The notes: generated by a model from the letters alone, not told the origin. 64,000 nt of DNA from Salvia splendens (GCF_004379255.2 NC_056041.1:21979559-22043558); one strand, 5' to 3'; shown: positions 21,501 to 33,710, counted from the first letter of the stretch. Numbers and translations are program-made.

Positions 21501-24500
21501 TCTCCTTGTCCGCTTTTCCAAAGTCCTTGTTTGCATCAACATTGCAATTAGCAGAAACTTCCTTGTTTGGGTCAGATTTATTTATTTGATCGTCTGACTT
21601 CTTTTTTATATCCTTCAGCAATCCAGCATTCTTTCCAAGACCCTTGACAGCTGGCTCAACTTTAACCTCTTCATTCTTTTTAGGCTCATCTTTACCTGAA
21701 GCCTGATTTTGCAAGTGGTGCACCCAACATGCACCAAGCTCCCATCTAATTGACTTTTTAAGTGTTGAATCATCTTCCTGAAGTGTCTTTAAACTTTTGG
21801 TTAGCACCTTCTTTACCAAAGGCCAACTGGAGCCTGATTCCTCCATATTAGCACTTGGAACTCTTTGAACTGTGTTGGGCGATTGGGGCGTGGCTTTGTG
21901 CAACAGCATTCTTAAGCTGGAAATAAAAATAAAAAATACTTATTCATTAGTCCAGGATCACATAACTCTGTCATGATATTTTTGTAGCAATAGTAACTCA
22001 GTTTTTCACGAATAAAGAATTTGAACCAGGATGAATCTTTCCAAAGGTGAAGAATCTGAAAAATAAACAAACATCGAGTAGAGCTTTCTCTACTGACCTA
22101 TTGATATTTAATGCATTGGCTCCTCCTTCAGGATGGTCTTCAATGTTCACATCCTGAGGAATGGCTTTGCCATTCCAATTTACCTCCGCTGTTACTTTAA
22201 CAATGGCTGTATGCCCACAGTGTCTAACAATGACAACACCTAAAGTAGAAGTATCCTGTATAAACCAGTGATCTCAATATAAGAAAATAACTTCAGGCAT
22301 TGCTGGAAAATCGAAGAGAAAGATTAATAGTTACTAAGACAAACATGTACGGTTGCATTTTCATCTGCAGTTATGCCTTTTAGCAAGTTTCTTTGAGTTA
22401 CTTCTTCGTGTGTGATTCCAAGAACCTTGCCCCCATCATTTTTGCTATCCAACTTGGTGCTTCCATCTGGGGGATCTTTTGTGACGTTAATGAGTAGGTC
22501 GCCTATTCTTTCCTCATGTAAAATTTGTGAACCAGAATTGCTTGCAGACAGCTGATTGTTGTCTATTAGCTGCTTTATTGCAGCAACAGCTTTGAAAACG
22601 GAAACATCAACAAGTAGGCTGTGAATGAGAAAGGCTTTCCTATCTCTTAGTTGGCGCTCCTCGGGAGTTTTACACGGCATTGCTGCCAAGATAGCGAGGT
22701 CCTTTGCCCACAGCCTGTCCTCGTGCTTCCCGTCTCTTCCTTGTCCGCCTCCACTTCCTCCCCAACTCTCATCTTCAATAGGAAGTGGAGGGAACACAGA
22801 GGGGTTCTCACTAACAAGAGAGGGTACTAACCAAGTGTTTGCTCGAAAACCATACGGAAGATTCCCAAACTGAGAGATTACAGATAATGTTATTCACATG
22901 TGCCAAATTCATTTTAGATTTTCAAAGTCTAAATCACTCACTCTGTTGTGCTCGGTGAAAGCTTTCATAAGCGCCTTAAATGCCTGAACCAAATGGATAA
23001 AAGTTAAAGCAGAATTAGATGAAATTGAGAGAATTATCAGATGCAGACATACTTGAATTGCAGAATTTCAAAAAGAGGAGAAGCTTAAAAGGATACAATT
23101 TTGTCCTCACTTACAGAATCAAAAACTCTGCTTATCTGCTTCAAAAGACCAGCTAATGAGTGGCTTACAAGATTACGCTTTCCAGCCGGATAAAAACCTT
23201 TTCGAGAGGCAACTATTGTTGTTGCCTTCCCGGTGGAAATCCGTACCTGAATTCAAAAATTGATAGGAAAAACAGCACTAGTTCATAACAAAAAAATAAA
23301 GTAAATCACTATGAGAAACTAGTGGAAGATGCTAACATCAATTTGAAATAAATCCTCATCTGTTTTCTCCTCAAAGAACGGTCGACTTGATCTCCTAATA
23401 TCTGCAACATTGGGGATTTATTGGTAAGCAATGAATACTACTAGTAGCGATTCTCAATTTGTTCACATTTCTGGAAATCATAACAAATAATGAATGGAAT
23501 TATGAGAATTGAAGACTCGAACACAACGAACTCACATTGAATCGGTGGAGTGAGGTGAGAGAACGAGAAGAAGTCGTAAAACTGACCCACCCTTGGCGGA
23601 GGGTAGATCACCGCCGCCGCGGTTTCGCCCTTCGCCGCCGCATCCGAAGCCTCCGGCTTGGGCGAAACGGCGGATTTGGGCTTCGGAGCTGGATTGTGGG
23701 AACCGGAATTCGAGTCAGGAGAACCGGGTTCTTTAGTTCCGGTTTTTGGAGAAGTGAGTGAACCGGTGAAGTGGGTTGTGCAGGCGACAATATCTAAGAG
23801 CCGTCTAATATGGTCCACAGCATACCGTTCTGTGTACTCCTCTGCACCGAATCAACATTTTTAATTTAACAACTAATTTATTGTTTTAAATTTGTTTGAT
23901 TATAGGATAATTGTATATTTAAAATGATTTATTATAGCAAAATAAATGAGTCGTACATATAGTGAAAAAATATACCTTCGACAATAATTAGGTAATATGG
24001 CTTGAGAGCTACAATCTCCACTGAATCGTTTAGTCTTGACCCACGAACCTGCTCCCACCAAAATATGGATAAAAATTATCATGGTTTGGTTATTATATTT
24101 TGTTAGTAATATATGATGTATAATAATATCGTATTCCTTGCACACGTACATATTTATTGGTTAAAGATGTATTTTTCAATTTCTGAGTATGAAATTTTGA
24201 GAAGATTATTTTTTCCATAGTTTGGTATGATCATAAGACATTTGTATAAATATTTATTTGCACAAGATATCGATTATTTAATTACAATTTTGAACATTTA
24301 GAAGACTAAAAAACGCATTTACGTATTAATAATAATGATAACATTTTTAGATATTTCATTTTCATGTTATGTTATATTATGTTATGTTATGAAATGCCAT
24401 TGACTTTGAGATATTTCATTTTCTTCATATTGAGAGCGTAAAATCAGAATTAATTAAAAATAATAATATATTTGTAGATTTTTTTTGTTGTGGGTGAAAT

Positions 24501-27500
24501 AATAAATTTGCCAAATTTCGATGATCAAATTTTATTTTTCCAGAAAAATGAATACACATTATTAACACGTGTCGTTTTGCAACCAAATTTTCTTAATTAA
24601 ATGAATCTTACCGTGGTTGTTTGAGATAAATTATTCGTAATTTTCATTTTCTGCCACCTAAAACTAGGGCTGGCAATTTTCGACACGACACGATAATCTG
24701 ACACGAATCCGCACGAAATTATTGGGTTGAGGTCAAGTCTTATTGGATCCGTGTCCTTATTGGGTTGGCCCATTAAGAACCCGATAATTTCGGGTTGGGT
24801 TCGGGTCGGATACGGGTAACCCATTAAGAAATAATATTATTATTTTTATTATTATTTAAAAATATATATATATATTACTTTAATTTTTTAATTTCTTATA
24901 AATTGGGTTTAAATAGTATAAAACGAATTTTAATTGTGTAAATTAGGTTAAAAATTAAGGTTTAATCGTGTAATATTAGGTTTTAATCGTATAATATCAG
25001 GTTCGGGTTGTTATCGTGTCGTGTCAACCCATATTATATCGTGTCGATAAGGGGTTCGTGTCGGGTGCGGGTCGTGTTCGGATTTGAAGATAGCAGGTTG
25101 GGTTCGTGTTCGGATTTACAGTTTCCTTAACAGGTCGGGTTCAGATTAGGTCTTATTAGGTTGGGTCATTATCAGATTGACCCGATAACGACCCAATCCG
25201 CACGATTTGCCAGCACTACCTAAAACTACACTAATTCAATAGACCTGGTGTCTAAAAAATCAAAGTTTGTTGTTCTTAATGTTATCAATTTTATGATTTC
25301 AATCGGGTTCTTAATCGTTTTTTTATACTTACTTCGTCCCGAGAAAATTTTTCACTTTTTATCTTTATTTATTTTGAAAAAATGAATAAATAGTTAAAAT
25401 GGAGAGAAAGGTAAAATAAGAGATAGAATAATGTAGAGAAGACTCTTATTACGTTATTCTCTCTTTTATTTTATCTTCTCTCCACTTTAGCTATTTATTA
25501 CTCCTTTCATCCCCCCAAATATTGTCCCACTTTGACGAAACACGGGATTTAAGAAATGTAAAGAAAAGTGAGTTGAAAAAGTTAGTGAAATGTGAGTCCT
25601 AACTACTTTTATATGTATTAGTTTTATAATAAATGTGAGTAGGAATGAGTTAGTAGAATATGAGATCCATTATAAAAAATAGTAAAAAGTGAAATAGAAT
25701 AAATTTTGTGGGATGAACAGAAATGGAAAAATGAAATAAAATTAGGGACGGAGGGAGTATATTTTTTAAAATGAGGGCAGAAATGATAGATACCTCGTGG
25801 GACATAGAGTAATTGGTCAAGTGACACGTGTCAACATGGACAGCCAATAGTTTCTTGACGTCTAAGATCCTATCCGTTGATATTCCCTGTAATTCAATGG
25901 TATGACGTCAGTGTCAAGTTTGCACTTTGCACCATAGTAATAATGTTGTGGATATTTGAGTGATGAGTGATGACCTATGTTATTTTATGTGTTTAATGTA
26001 GAAAGTAAATATATATTTATATACTAAAGTGAGAAAAAAATTATATAAAATATTTTTTGTGAAATAAATTAAAAAGAAAATAAATATATACATTAAGATA
26101 AGAAAATATTTTAAACATCAATCTGGTTGACCGATTTAGTTAATTAGAAGCAATGTTTTAAAAACCGGGCCGAACCAGTAGGCCGGTTCGACCGCGAACC
26201 AGTAGGCAGTTCGGTCCGGTTCACCCCTAGAAACCGCCAACATGTTAAACCGCTGATGACCGGCGAAACCGGTCAGTCAAACCGGTTCAACCGTGAACCG
26301 GAAACCGATTTTTTACTTTACAAAATAATTTTTCAAAATTCGTTGTTTGCAAAACTTGAACTCATGATCTCTTCTCTAAATACCAACACTTTTACCACTC
26401 CACCATATGATTAGTTTGAAATTATATGAACATTAATTATTCTTATACACTAAAAATGATATTTTTATCCACATAAAATAATAATTCATTTTAATTTTAT
26501 ATTCTTTTAAGAAATTGTTAATTATAATATATATTTTAATTATGCTTTAATAATCACTAGATTTTTAAAATATATGAGTTTGTAATTACACATAAATTTA
26601 ATATGTTTAATATGTAAATATAATTTATTATTACTTAATATTAATATTTTTCTTATATTATATATTTAATTTATATACACTAACCATTAATATTAATATT
26701 TTTACATAAAATAACTAATTATTCATGTTTAATTATTGCTTAATATAATATTATTTTGTTCAATACACTTTTTTAGTTACAATGAAATTTATCTATTTAT
26801 ATATAAAATATTAAATTTTTTATCTACAATAACTAATGAATCATATATTTAATTTTATTTACCAACAAGAATATTTATGAAATTTAATCATTTACTAGTA
26901 AATTTTAATATTTATATTACAACTAAAATAAAAGGTTAATATTTTTGATATATTATTAATTAGGGAGATGATCAAAGTATAACTAATATTAAGTGTATAA
27001 CTAGAGAACAAATCTCAACCATTATATCAAAATGATCTAGTTCATTATATGAGCAATTTAGTTCACTATAAGAGTGATTTAATTCACTACAGGAAGGAGT
27101 GAACCAAAACACCATTATAGTGAAGTATTTTACTTCGTGAAGGATTTAGTTCACTGTAAAGGCGTTTTGGTTCACTCCTTCCTGTAGTGAATTAAATCAT
27201 TCTTATAGTGAACTAAATCGCTCTTATAGTGAACTACATTTGTGTTTTCTAGTTATGCATTTAAGTAGTGGTTTTCCTAGATCACTACTCAATTATATGT
27301 AAATTTAATATATTTTGTATATTGTATACTTAATTATATGTATTTGCAACAGTAAAATGGTTCGACCAGTGATTGAACCGGTTGAACCATGAACCAGTAG
27401 CTTCATCGGTTCGCCGACCGGTCCGGTTTTTAAAACATTGATTAGAAGTGACTAATCAGATGAAACATCATAATGCATTTTCAAATAATTGTACTCCAAC

Positions 27501-30500
27501 TAATTGAAAAATTGATAAAATAATTCATGTATTCTAGTTAAATTGTATATTTAAGAAGTTATCTTATTTACTTCGTGAAGGATTTAGTTCACTGTAAAGG
27601 CGTTTTGGTTCACTCCTTCCTGTAGTGAATTAAATCATTCTTATAGTGAACTAAATCGCTCTTATAGTGAACTACATTTGTGTTCTCTAGTTATGCATTT
27701 AAGTAGTGGTTTTCCTAGATCACTACTCAATTATATGTAAATTTAATATATTTTGTATATTGTATACTTAATTATATGTATTTGCAACAGTAAAATGGTT
27801 CGACCAGTGATTGAACCGGTTGAACCATGAACCAGTAGCTTCGTCGGTTCGCCGACCGGTCCGGTTTTTAAAACATTGATTAGAAGTGACTAATCAGATG
27901 AAACATCATAATGCATTTTCAAATAATTGTACTCCAACTAATTGAAAAATTGATAAAATAATTCATGTATTCTAGTTAAATTGTATATTTAAGAAGTTAT
28001 CTTATTTATGTTTAAAATAATTAATTAATTTTAATATTATTTATCTAATATATATAATCATATTTGTATGTAAGTTCTTAATTTTATGTTAAATTCTGAT
28101 TTTACATACAAGCTTTAAAATCTTCATAAAAGTTATTATATTATTGATTTATTCTAATTATGCAAAAAGTACTGCTAACATGTGATTGACTTACTTACAT
28201 GACACTATCGAATGTCAAAATGATGTGCAGCAAAATAACAGTGTGTTATAAAAAATTAAATACGTCCGTTATTTTCTACACAACTTAGTAGTTATGAACA
28301 TACTATTAAACTTAGGTGAAGTTGCTAGAAAACTATGAAAATTTATCAAATTCTATTTCGCTCTGTAATTTTATAAATTAATTGAAAAAATATAAAGTTT
28401 GGTCATTATCTCTCTCGGAATGAATTTGTATCTGATATGACAATCATGAAAATATACATAAAAGTCACTGTTAGTGATTAAACAATGTTGTCTGTTCATA
28501 AAGAATACAATTTCGTTTGGTTGAAAAAATATCTACAATATATTGTCAGTAGGTAATCGGATTTTCTCATCATAGGATGAATGCAACAAAAACTTCATAA
28601 TTTTTATAGGCGAATGAAATGAAGAGATAATTGTTCTAAATGCGAAAAGAGATATCATAATTTCGATAAATTTAAAATAATGTAGATATTTTAAATGGGA
28701 CGAATGAAATAACTATTTATTCTCTAAATACGCTAGACGAGTAACTATATGTATTTCCCACATTCATGCATTTGGATTTGGGAATGACACAATGAAATAA
28801 ATATGTGTGAGAATTTAGTATTTCAACGATGACATTCAGGGTCTGTTAGGTAGCTATATATGTTTTGTACTTTTGTTATGATGATATCCTAAGAGCATCT
28901 CCAATGGCGATCGGGACGTCCGTCATTGTGGCGTCGAAGGTCGGATACGGACGTCCCGTGAGGACGTCGCGTGTCCTCGGACGTGCGGGCGACGGGCGGG
29001 CGGACGTCCGCCACTGTGGACTGGGTCGGACGTCCGGTAATTAATTTTTTTTTAAAAAACTCTATATATACGGCTCGTTGAACTTCATTTCATTCGCACC
29101 ACTTGTGTTAACAAGTTTCTCTCTTCTTTTACTACATATTTCATTTCTACTTAATGGAGAACGATAGGAACTCCCCTGCCACGAGCGAGTCGCTGACTCC
29201 GGCGTTTCCCATCGACCTGGAGGGAAACGTTAGCGGAAATGCGACAACAGTTCCGACAATGTCGGGGATGGGTGGAATGGGTGGGATGATGTCCCCTTAT
29301 ATGTACAATTGGATGGGTGGAATGGGTGGTATGATGCCCAGGGCTGCGGGGATGGGGGGCATGACCCCAAATATGATGATGCCGGGGAAGATGGCGGGGA
29401 TGGGGATGGGGGGCATGACCCCAAATATGATGATGCCGGGGCCGGGGATGGCGATGGGGGGCATGACCCCAAATATGATGGGGATGGGTGGGATGATGCC
29501 GGGGATGATGGCGGGGATGATGCCGGGGGGAGGGGTGGCAGGGGCCCACAAGCGGACGATGTCTATCGGCCAGTTATCGATATGACTGATACCCCCTCCT
29601 CCACTTATGTTCCGGAGACTCAGTTCACCAGCTTGGAAACTTTCTCTTTAGAGGAGTTGGGGCTATCTCCAGTAAGGGAGACTCCAGGCACGGGGAAGGG
29701 ACGTGGCAAGGGCAAGGGGAAAGCCCCGGGCTCTTCCTCGCGAACGGTGGCAGAGGAGGAGGATGAGGATGAGACGGGAAAGAGGACGGTATGGAGCCCG
29801 TGGGAAAATGTCGCGCTTGCGAAGGCTTGGGTTTCAGTAGTCGAGGATCCCTATGTCGGTGCCAACCAACATATTGACAGACTGTGGTATCACATCGCTG
29901 AAGCCTACCACACACACAAACCGGCTGGGGCGAAGCGTCGCGTTCCCGAACAGTGCCGGAAACAGTGGGAGCGGTTGAGGCCTAAGCTTAGTCGATTTGC
30001 GGGCCTCTACCAAAACAATCTCCGCCAAGCAAGCAGCGGTATGTCCGAGGAGGATGCCCGGAACCGTGCCTTTGCTCAGTACCCCGACAGAGCCTTGAAG
30101 TTCAAACAATTCGATCAGTGGGAGGCCTTTCTCGTGGTGAAGGATTCCCCAAAGTTTTGTGGGTGAGTTGAATCGGGCTGGGCGAAGCGGACGAAGATCA
30201 ACGCTTCTGGTGAATACAGCAGCAGTGCTGGTTCGTACGAGCTCCCAGTAGCCGACGAAGTGTCCACGCTACCTCAATCAGACTCTCGCCGTCGTCGTCG
30301 CCCGGTTGGGCAAAAGGCTGCGCAGCGGAGGGCTAGGGGAAGCAGCAGCGGGTCGTTCGAGGTCCAATCGGAGGCCCCTGCTCCCCCAGAAGATATCGAC
30401 CGACTCGCCCGCGCGCAGTTAACGACTAGCTTGGTCCGGACCATGCATAGGTGGCATAGCACGACAGATCCTGTGTACAAAAGGATGTTGAAGGATGTCA

Positions 30501-31932
30501 TCGATGGATGTCGGCGCGATTTGGGCATGCCACCCATTGGAGATGATGGCGCCGAGATTAGCGGCGGGGACGGCGGGGGCGGCACGGGCGACGGCGGAGT
30601 GAGCCGAGTCAAAAAATTTATTATGTAATTTTTTCTTTTTTATTATGTAATTTTTTTCTTTTTTTTATGTAATTTTTTTAATGGAGCATTTGCAATTTTC
30701 TTGTATTCCGTGTCAAAATTATAATTCCGTTACGTATATTTGTGAATTTGTGCTTTTTTTTTATTGCGGGAAGTCCTAGTGGGAAGGGCGATGGGAATGG
30801 CGGATTGTGAAGGGGATGTCCTAGTGACGTGGCAGTGGGATGGGAAGTCCTAGTGATGTGGCAGGAGGTGTTTTTGGGATGTCCTATACAGTTAAATTAT
30901 ACTCCTTCCGTTCTATAGTAGTGAAGACATTTATTTCTGGCACGGAGATTAAGAAAATGATTGTAATGTATTAAATAAAAAGATAATAAAGTAAAAGGAG
31001 AGAAAAGTAGAGAGGTAAGAGAGGGAAAAGTAAGTGAGAAGAAATGTGTTGACTTTTACTAAAATGAGAAATGACTCAACTACTATGGAATGTATCAAAA
31101 TGGCAAAATGACTCCACCACTATGGAACAGAGGAAGTACTATCTTGGTATGTGTTAGTTTTCCGGCCATCTTATTTTCTATGTTTTGATGCGTTAAATAA
31201 ACTCACCAAGTAGGTGGGTTAATTAACCTACATTGAAAATCCAATCATGCTAATTAACTTAAATTATTTTTGTTACCCTCAATTTTTTTTTCATTATGAT
31301 TAAGATTTAAAAAGAGTACTTTAATACAAGCGCAATTTTAATTTAAATTCAAATTAATTTATCAAATATAAAATTTAATTAAATATTTATTTATTTATCT
31401 AATATATTAAACACGTACTCTTACTAGCACAAAACTGAACAATTCATCTCATTTATGAACCAAGTAAATCTCAACTCGACTAATAACTTATCGCATTGTA
31501 ATAGTATTTATCAAATGTCGACACATGCAAGGCATCGCGTATCAAGGTGAAAATGTGGGTAACTTGACATATTCATTAATCATTGCAGTTACGAATTAAA
31601 TTACTCTCCTCACAAACACGAAAACTATACGGCTATATTTGAAAAATAAAATGTGAAAAAAGTAGTTTTATCAATATGGATGGAATGAATACAGAATACA
31701 TACCTTCAATGTGACTTGTGAATCCTCTGGTGTCTCTACACTTATCTCTATTACAGCTGGTAAAACTGCAAAAACAATAAACAAGAACAAATATTTTAGT
31801 ATATGTTGCCAAGGAATCACCATAGTTACAATCACAAAAAAAGAAGATGACTAATAACCAACCTTTCTCTTCTTTCTTCTTCTTGTCTCCTTTGGCTTTG
31901 TGGGGTTTAGTCTTACCCGTTTTAGGAGCCAT
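15543..31932 (-). CDS. Clustered-mitochondria (CLU) family protein, REC/TSS-like, with TPR repeats
   Basis: I model 24 exons: 31932-31863, 31765-31704, 25886-25794, 24048-23976, 23841-23536, 23401-23337, 23246-23115, 22983-22942, 22869-22351, 22255-22098, 21916-21427, 21021-20959, 20871-20770, 20441-20121, 20059-19967, 19878-19777, 19662-19558, 19244-19111, 19003-18820, 18620-18489, 18412-18300, 18066-17985, 17906-15866, 15652-15543. They total 5,592 nt, or 1,863 residues, with every junction in phase. In order: a Lys-rich start ([20 protein letters not shown]), a CLU-N domain ([18 protein letters not shown]), [20 protein letters not shown], the CLU domain, DUF3727/eIF3-like segments, tetratricopeptide repeats ([20 protein letters not shown]), and a long Ser/Pro-rich C-terminal tail in exon 23 with repeated PNG phrases. 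Plant REC/TSS proteins act in the cytosol and nucleus to set chloroplast compartment size; FRIENDLY acts on mitochondria. Which paralogue this is remains open. Intron 2 is about 5.8 kb and filled with transposons. Confidence 0.92.
21197..21398. mobile_element. Stowaway-like MITE in CLU intron 11
   Basis: The ends CCCTCCGTCCCACTATTAGT and the inverse near 21380-21398 (ACTTATAGCGGGAGGGGGGAG) are flanked by TA. It lies between exons 11 and 12 and adds no coding sequence. Confidence 0.75.
24665..25218. mobile_element. Non-autonomous hAT element in CLU intron 3
   Basis: It is 554 bp, flanked by the 8-bp duplication CCTAAAAC (24657-24664 and 25219-25226). Its ends are TAGGGCTGGCAATTTT and, inverted, TAGTGCTGGCAAATCG. 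The interior repeats GGGTT/CGGGT phrases and carries no transposase. An 8-bp duplication with short imperfect inverted ends is typical of hAT. Confidence 0.88.
25330..25498. mobile_element. Degenerate MITE fragment
   Basis: It starts with ACTTCGTCCCGAG and has an internal inverted AGAGAAGA/TCTTCTCT region. The right end is lost where the next MITE begins at 25501. Confidence 0.4.
25501..25757. mobile_element. Stowaway-like MITE next to CLU exon 3
   Basis: The ends CTCCTTTCATCCCCCCAAAT and inverse TTAGGGACGGAGGGAG are flanked by TA. It lies 37 bp from the exon 3 donor. Confidence 0.78.
26151..27440. mobile_element. hAT-type element in CLU intron 2, with a nested MITE
   Basis: Terminal inverted repeats of 18 bp are perfect (CAATGTTTTAAAAACCGG). 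The 8-bp duplication ATTAGAAG lies at 26143-26150 and 27441-27448. Subterminal regions repeat ACCGG/GAACC phrases. No transposase is visible. A second, smaller inverted-repeat element lies inside at about 26960-27290. Confidence 0.9.
26960..27290. repeat. Nested inverted-repeat MITE with long hairpin arms
   Basis: The left arm (about 27045-27110, including TTCACTACAGGAAGGAGTGA) pairs with the right arm (about 27165-27235, including TCACTCCTTCCTGTAGTGAA). The outer ends are AGGGAGATGATCAAAG and, inverted, GTGATCTAGGAAAACC. The interior has no reading frame. It could fold into a stem of about 65 bp. Confidence 0.7.
27131..28008. repeat. 438-bp tandem duplication covering the right end of the hAT element
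   Basis: Copy 1 is about 27131-27568 and copy 2 about 27569-28006, joined at TTTACTTCGTGAAGG. I see only two differences (TTTTCTAG/TTCTCTAG and CTTCATCGG/CTTCGTCGG), so the copies are about 99.5% identical. The unit includes half the hairpin, the hAT right end and flanking intron DNA. Confidence 0.93.
28009..28892. other. AT-rich part of CLU intron 2
   Basis: No gene, clear repeat or exon was seen here. Confidence 0.5.
28893..30890 (+). mobile_element. PIF/Harbinger-type element with ORF1 only, in CLU intron 2
   Basis: The left end is GAGCATCTCCAATGG after TAA, the same end as the complete Tourist-like MITE at 43329. The right end has the usual internal phrases (GATGTGGCAG, GGGATGTCCTAT), but the terminal copy of GGAGATGCTC is missing, so it is truncated or eroded. 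It encodes a MYB-like ORF1 and no transposase. It lies antisense to the host CLU gene. Confidence 0.75.
29154..30628 (+). pseudogene. PIF/Harbinger ORF1: MYB/SANT-like DNA-binding protein, frameshifted
   Basis: The N-terminal 120 codons (frame from 29154) are Met/Gly-rich, with repeats of [13 protein letters not shown]. Near 29540, in a G-run, the coding frame changes; the second frame encodes a Gly/Lys linker and a trihelix MYB-like domain ([20 protein letters not shown], then [11 protein letters not shown] and [19 protein letters not shown]). A stop at 30164-30166 interrupts it, and a third stretch (30260-30628) carries the C-terminal helix ([18 protein letters not shown]). Such ORF1 proteins help Harbinger transposase reach the nucleus and bind element ends. 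Plant databases often mislabel them 'glutathione S-transferase T3-like'. Confidence 0.75.
30902..31136. mobile_element. Stowaway-like MITE in CLU intron 2
   Basis: The ends CTCCTTCCGTTCTATAGTAG and inverse CACTATGGAACAGAGGAAG are flanked by TA. It abuts the eroded right end of the Harbinger-type element. Confidence 0.75.
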
Positions 31933-31956
31933 TGTTTAGTCTTACCCGTTTTAGGA
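31905..31956 (-). repeat. 23-bp direct repeat straddling the CLU start codon
   Basis: GTTTAGTCTTACCCGTTTTA plus GGA occurs at 31905-31927 (codons 3-10) and again at 31934-31956 (5' leader), 29 bp apart. The ATG at 31930-31932 sits between the copies. Both copies read GGGTAAGA on the coding strand, which resembles a splice donor. Confidence 0.93.
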
Positions 31957-32501
31957 AGAGAGCTGTGTTGAGATTGAATTCTGGAAATAATCACATATAT
32001 ATATATAGTGTCACTCTAAATGTATATATATATATATATATACTTCTCCAAAAAAGTGAGCTCGGGAAGTAGAGCGAGAGGCCAAGAGAGGGTTGTAAAT
32101 TTTAGTGAATTTTTAGGGGATATTGAATAAGATAGGATAAGGTAATACATAACCCACAATCCTATTTTTTTTCTTCTTATATATAAGTTAAATACTACAC
32201 GTACATCAATAACAATGTAAGGCTGCAATTTCCTCACCTCTCATATCTCTCTCTCTCACGGAGATGGTGCGGGCCCCACCTTTATAAATTAAAATTGATT
32301 ATAATATTCCAATTGGATAATTATTAATCAAACTTAACTTATCTTATGAAGATTAGCATTTTTTATATAGATTTAAAAAGAATTAAAAAATATATTTAAT
32401 TGTAATTAAGATTAAATACTTGATACAATTAAATAATGTTATAGTAATTAATTGCGAAGAAAATTGATCTTGAAAATAAGTTTTGATATTTTAGCAAAAT
32501 A
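31957..32501. other. Upstream region of the CLU gene
   Basis: It holds (TA)n stretches near 31993-32041 and a CT-rich tract near 32245-32260, both common in plant promoters. No TATA box can be chosen with confidence. Confidence 0.4.
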
Positions 32502-32680
32502 CTCCCTCCGTCCCGGACTACTTGCACTTATTTCCTTTCTGGGCGTCCCAAGTTATTTGCACTCTTTCCATTTTTAGTAAAAATTATCACCTACAGCCGC
32601 AATTGTTGACTTTGCTATACACTCATTCCTTAATCTCCGTGCCGAATAGGAAATGTGCGAGTAGTCCGGGATGGAGGGAG
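32502..32680. mobile_element. Stowaway-like MITE
   Basis: Ends CTCCCTCCGTCCCGGACTAC and inverse GTAGTCCGGGATGGAGGGAG are flanked by TA. It is 179 bp and non-coding. Confidence 0.85.
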
Positions 32681-33289
32681 TATTTAATTGATGGAAATAA
32701 AACAAAAGAAGGGAATGATGTTTTGGCTTTATTTATGAGATAAGATTTAAGTTAAGCGGATAAAATGATAGATTTTTTGCGCTTAAATTTAAGCCACGTC
32801 TGTCGTCGTGGATTGAGGTTGTTTCTAGAGTCTATTGTATTTTCTTTGCTTAAATCCTCTTATTATCATTAAACCAATTGTTTTTCTCTTTGTGTTTCTT
32901 TTACATGAAAGAGATAATGCTTCTGATATTCACACACCTCCATGAATAGAGAATGATTAGAAACACACAGTATAAAAAAAACTAAGTCGGTTTTTTTGTC
33001 TCAACTATATTAGTTTTTTTATTTATTTACCTAATTAAAACACTCTATTTTAGGCATATTAACAAACTAAATGTTGTTTGGTATTAAAGCGATTGGATAT
33101 ATGAGATTTGATGGTAGATTGTTTTGTGTTGTGTTGTGTTTCGTTACTAACAAATGCTCTCTTTAAATAGAATAGAAATTGTGTGCATGGAAGATTATGC
33201 AATGATGGTTAGAAGATAAATCTATTTCTAGAGAATTCCTAAATCTATTCTTTACATTTGATCTTGTAATCTTTTTCTTTTTAACACTC

Positions 33290-33705
33290 TTCCTCTAATT
33301 AAATAGTTCAGTTTCCGAAACTTGTAAAAAACATCCATGAAGCTTTTGGAATTGACGGTTTTAATGAGTATATCTGTAAGTTGATCATCTAATTGAACAA
33401 ACAACAATTCTACTAATCCATTTTTTAAAATTTTTTTGAAGGTAAAATGTGTGTCTATTTCAACATACTTGCTATTGCACTAGATTTTCAGTGATACTTA
33501 TGGTTGCTAGTATTTCTTTTAAACCACTTTTGACACCTCAAAATTTAGTTCTGCACTGAATAATATCAGTATCTTTTTTTTTTTTTTTTAGAGCTTTTGT
33601 ATCTTCTGCTCCTTACTTTTCAAGTTACCAGGTATTTTCAACGAAGATAAAATAACCGACTGTTGATCGCATATATACTAGATTACTGACATAGTATGCT
33701 TCTGT
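33290..33705 (-). pseudogene. Relic of a Ty1/copia pol C-terminus (RNase H)
   Basis: Read on the minus strand, the translation has many stops but keeps copia RNase H order: RSTVGYFIF, ELNFEVSKVV, then YVEIDTHFTFKKIL and QLDDQLTDILIKTVNS. It ends in FMDVFYKFRKLN, matching the last part of copia polyproteins. No LTRs were found around it. The run of T near 33570-33590 interrupts it. Confidence 0.65.
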
Positions 33706-33710
33706 GACAT

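Noticed and set aside
31633..31932. A separate 99-codon Lys-rich protein
   Set aside because: Its first 23 codons are exon 1 of the CLU gene and the rest is intron read-through; exon 2 joins in phase.
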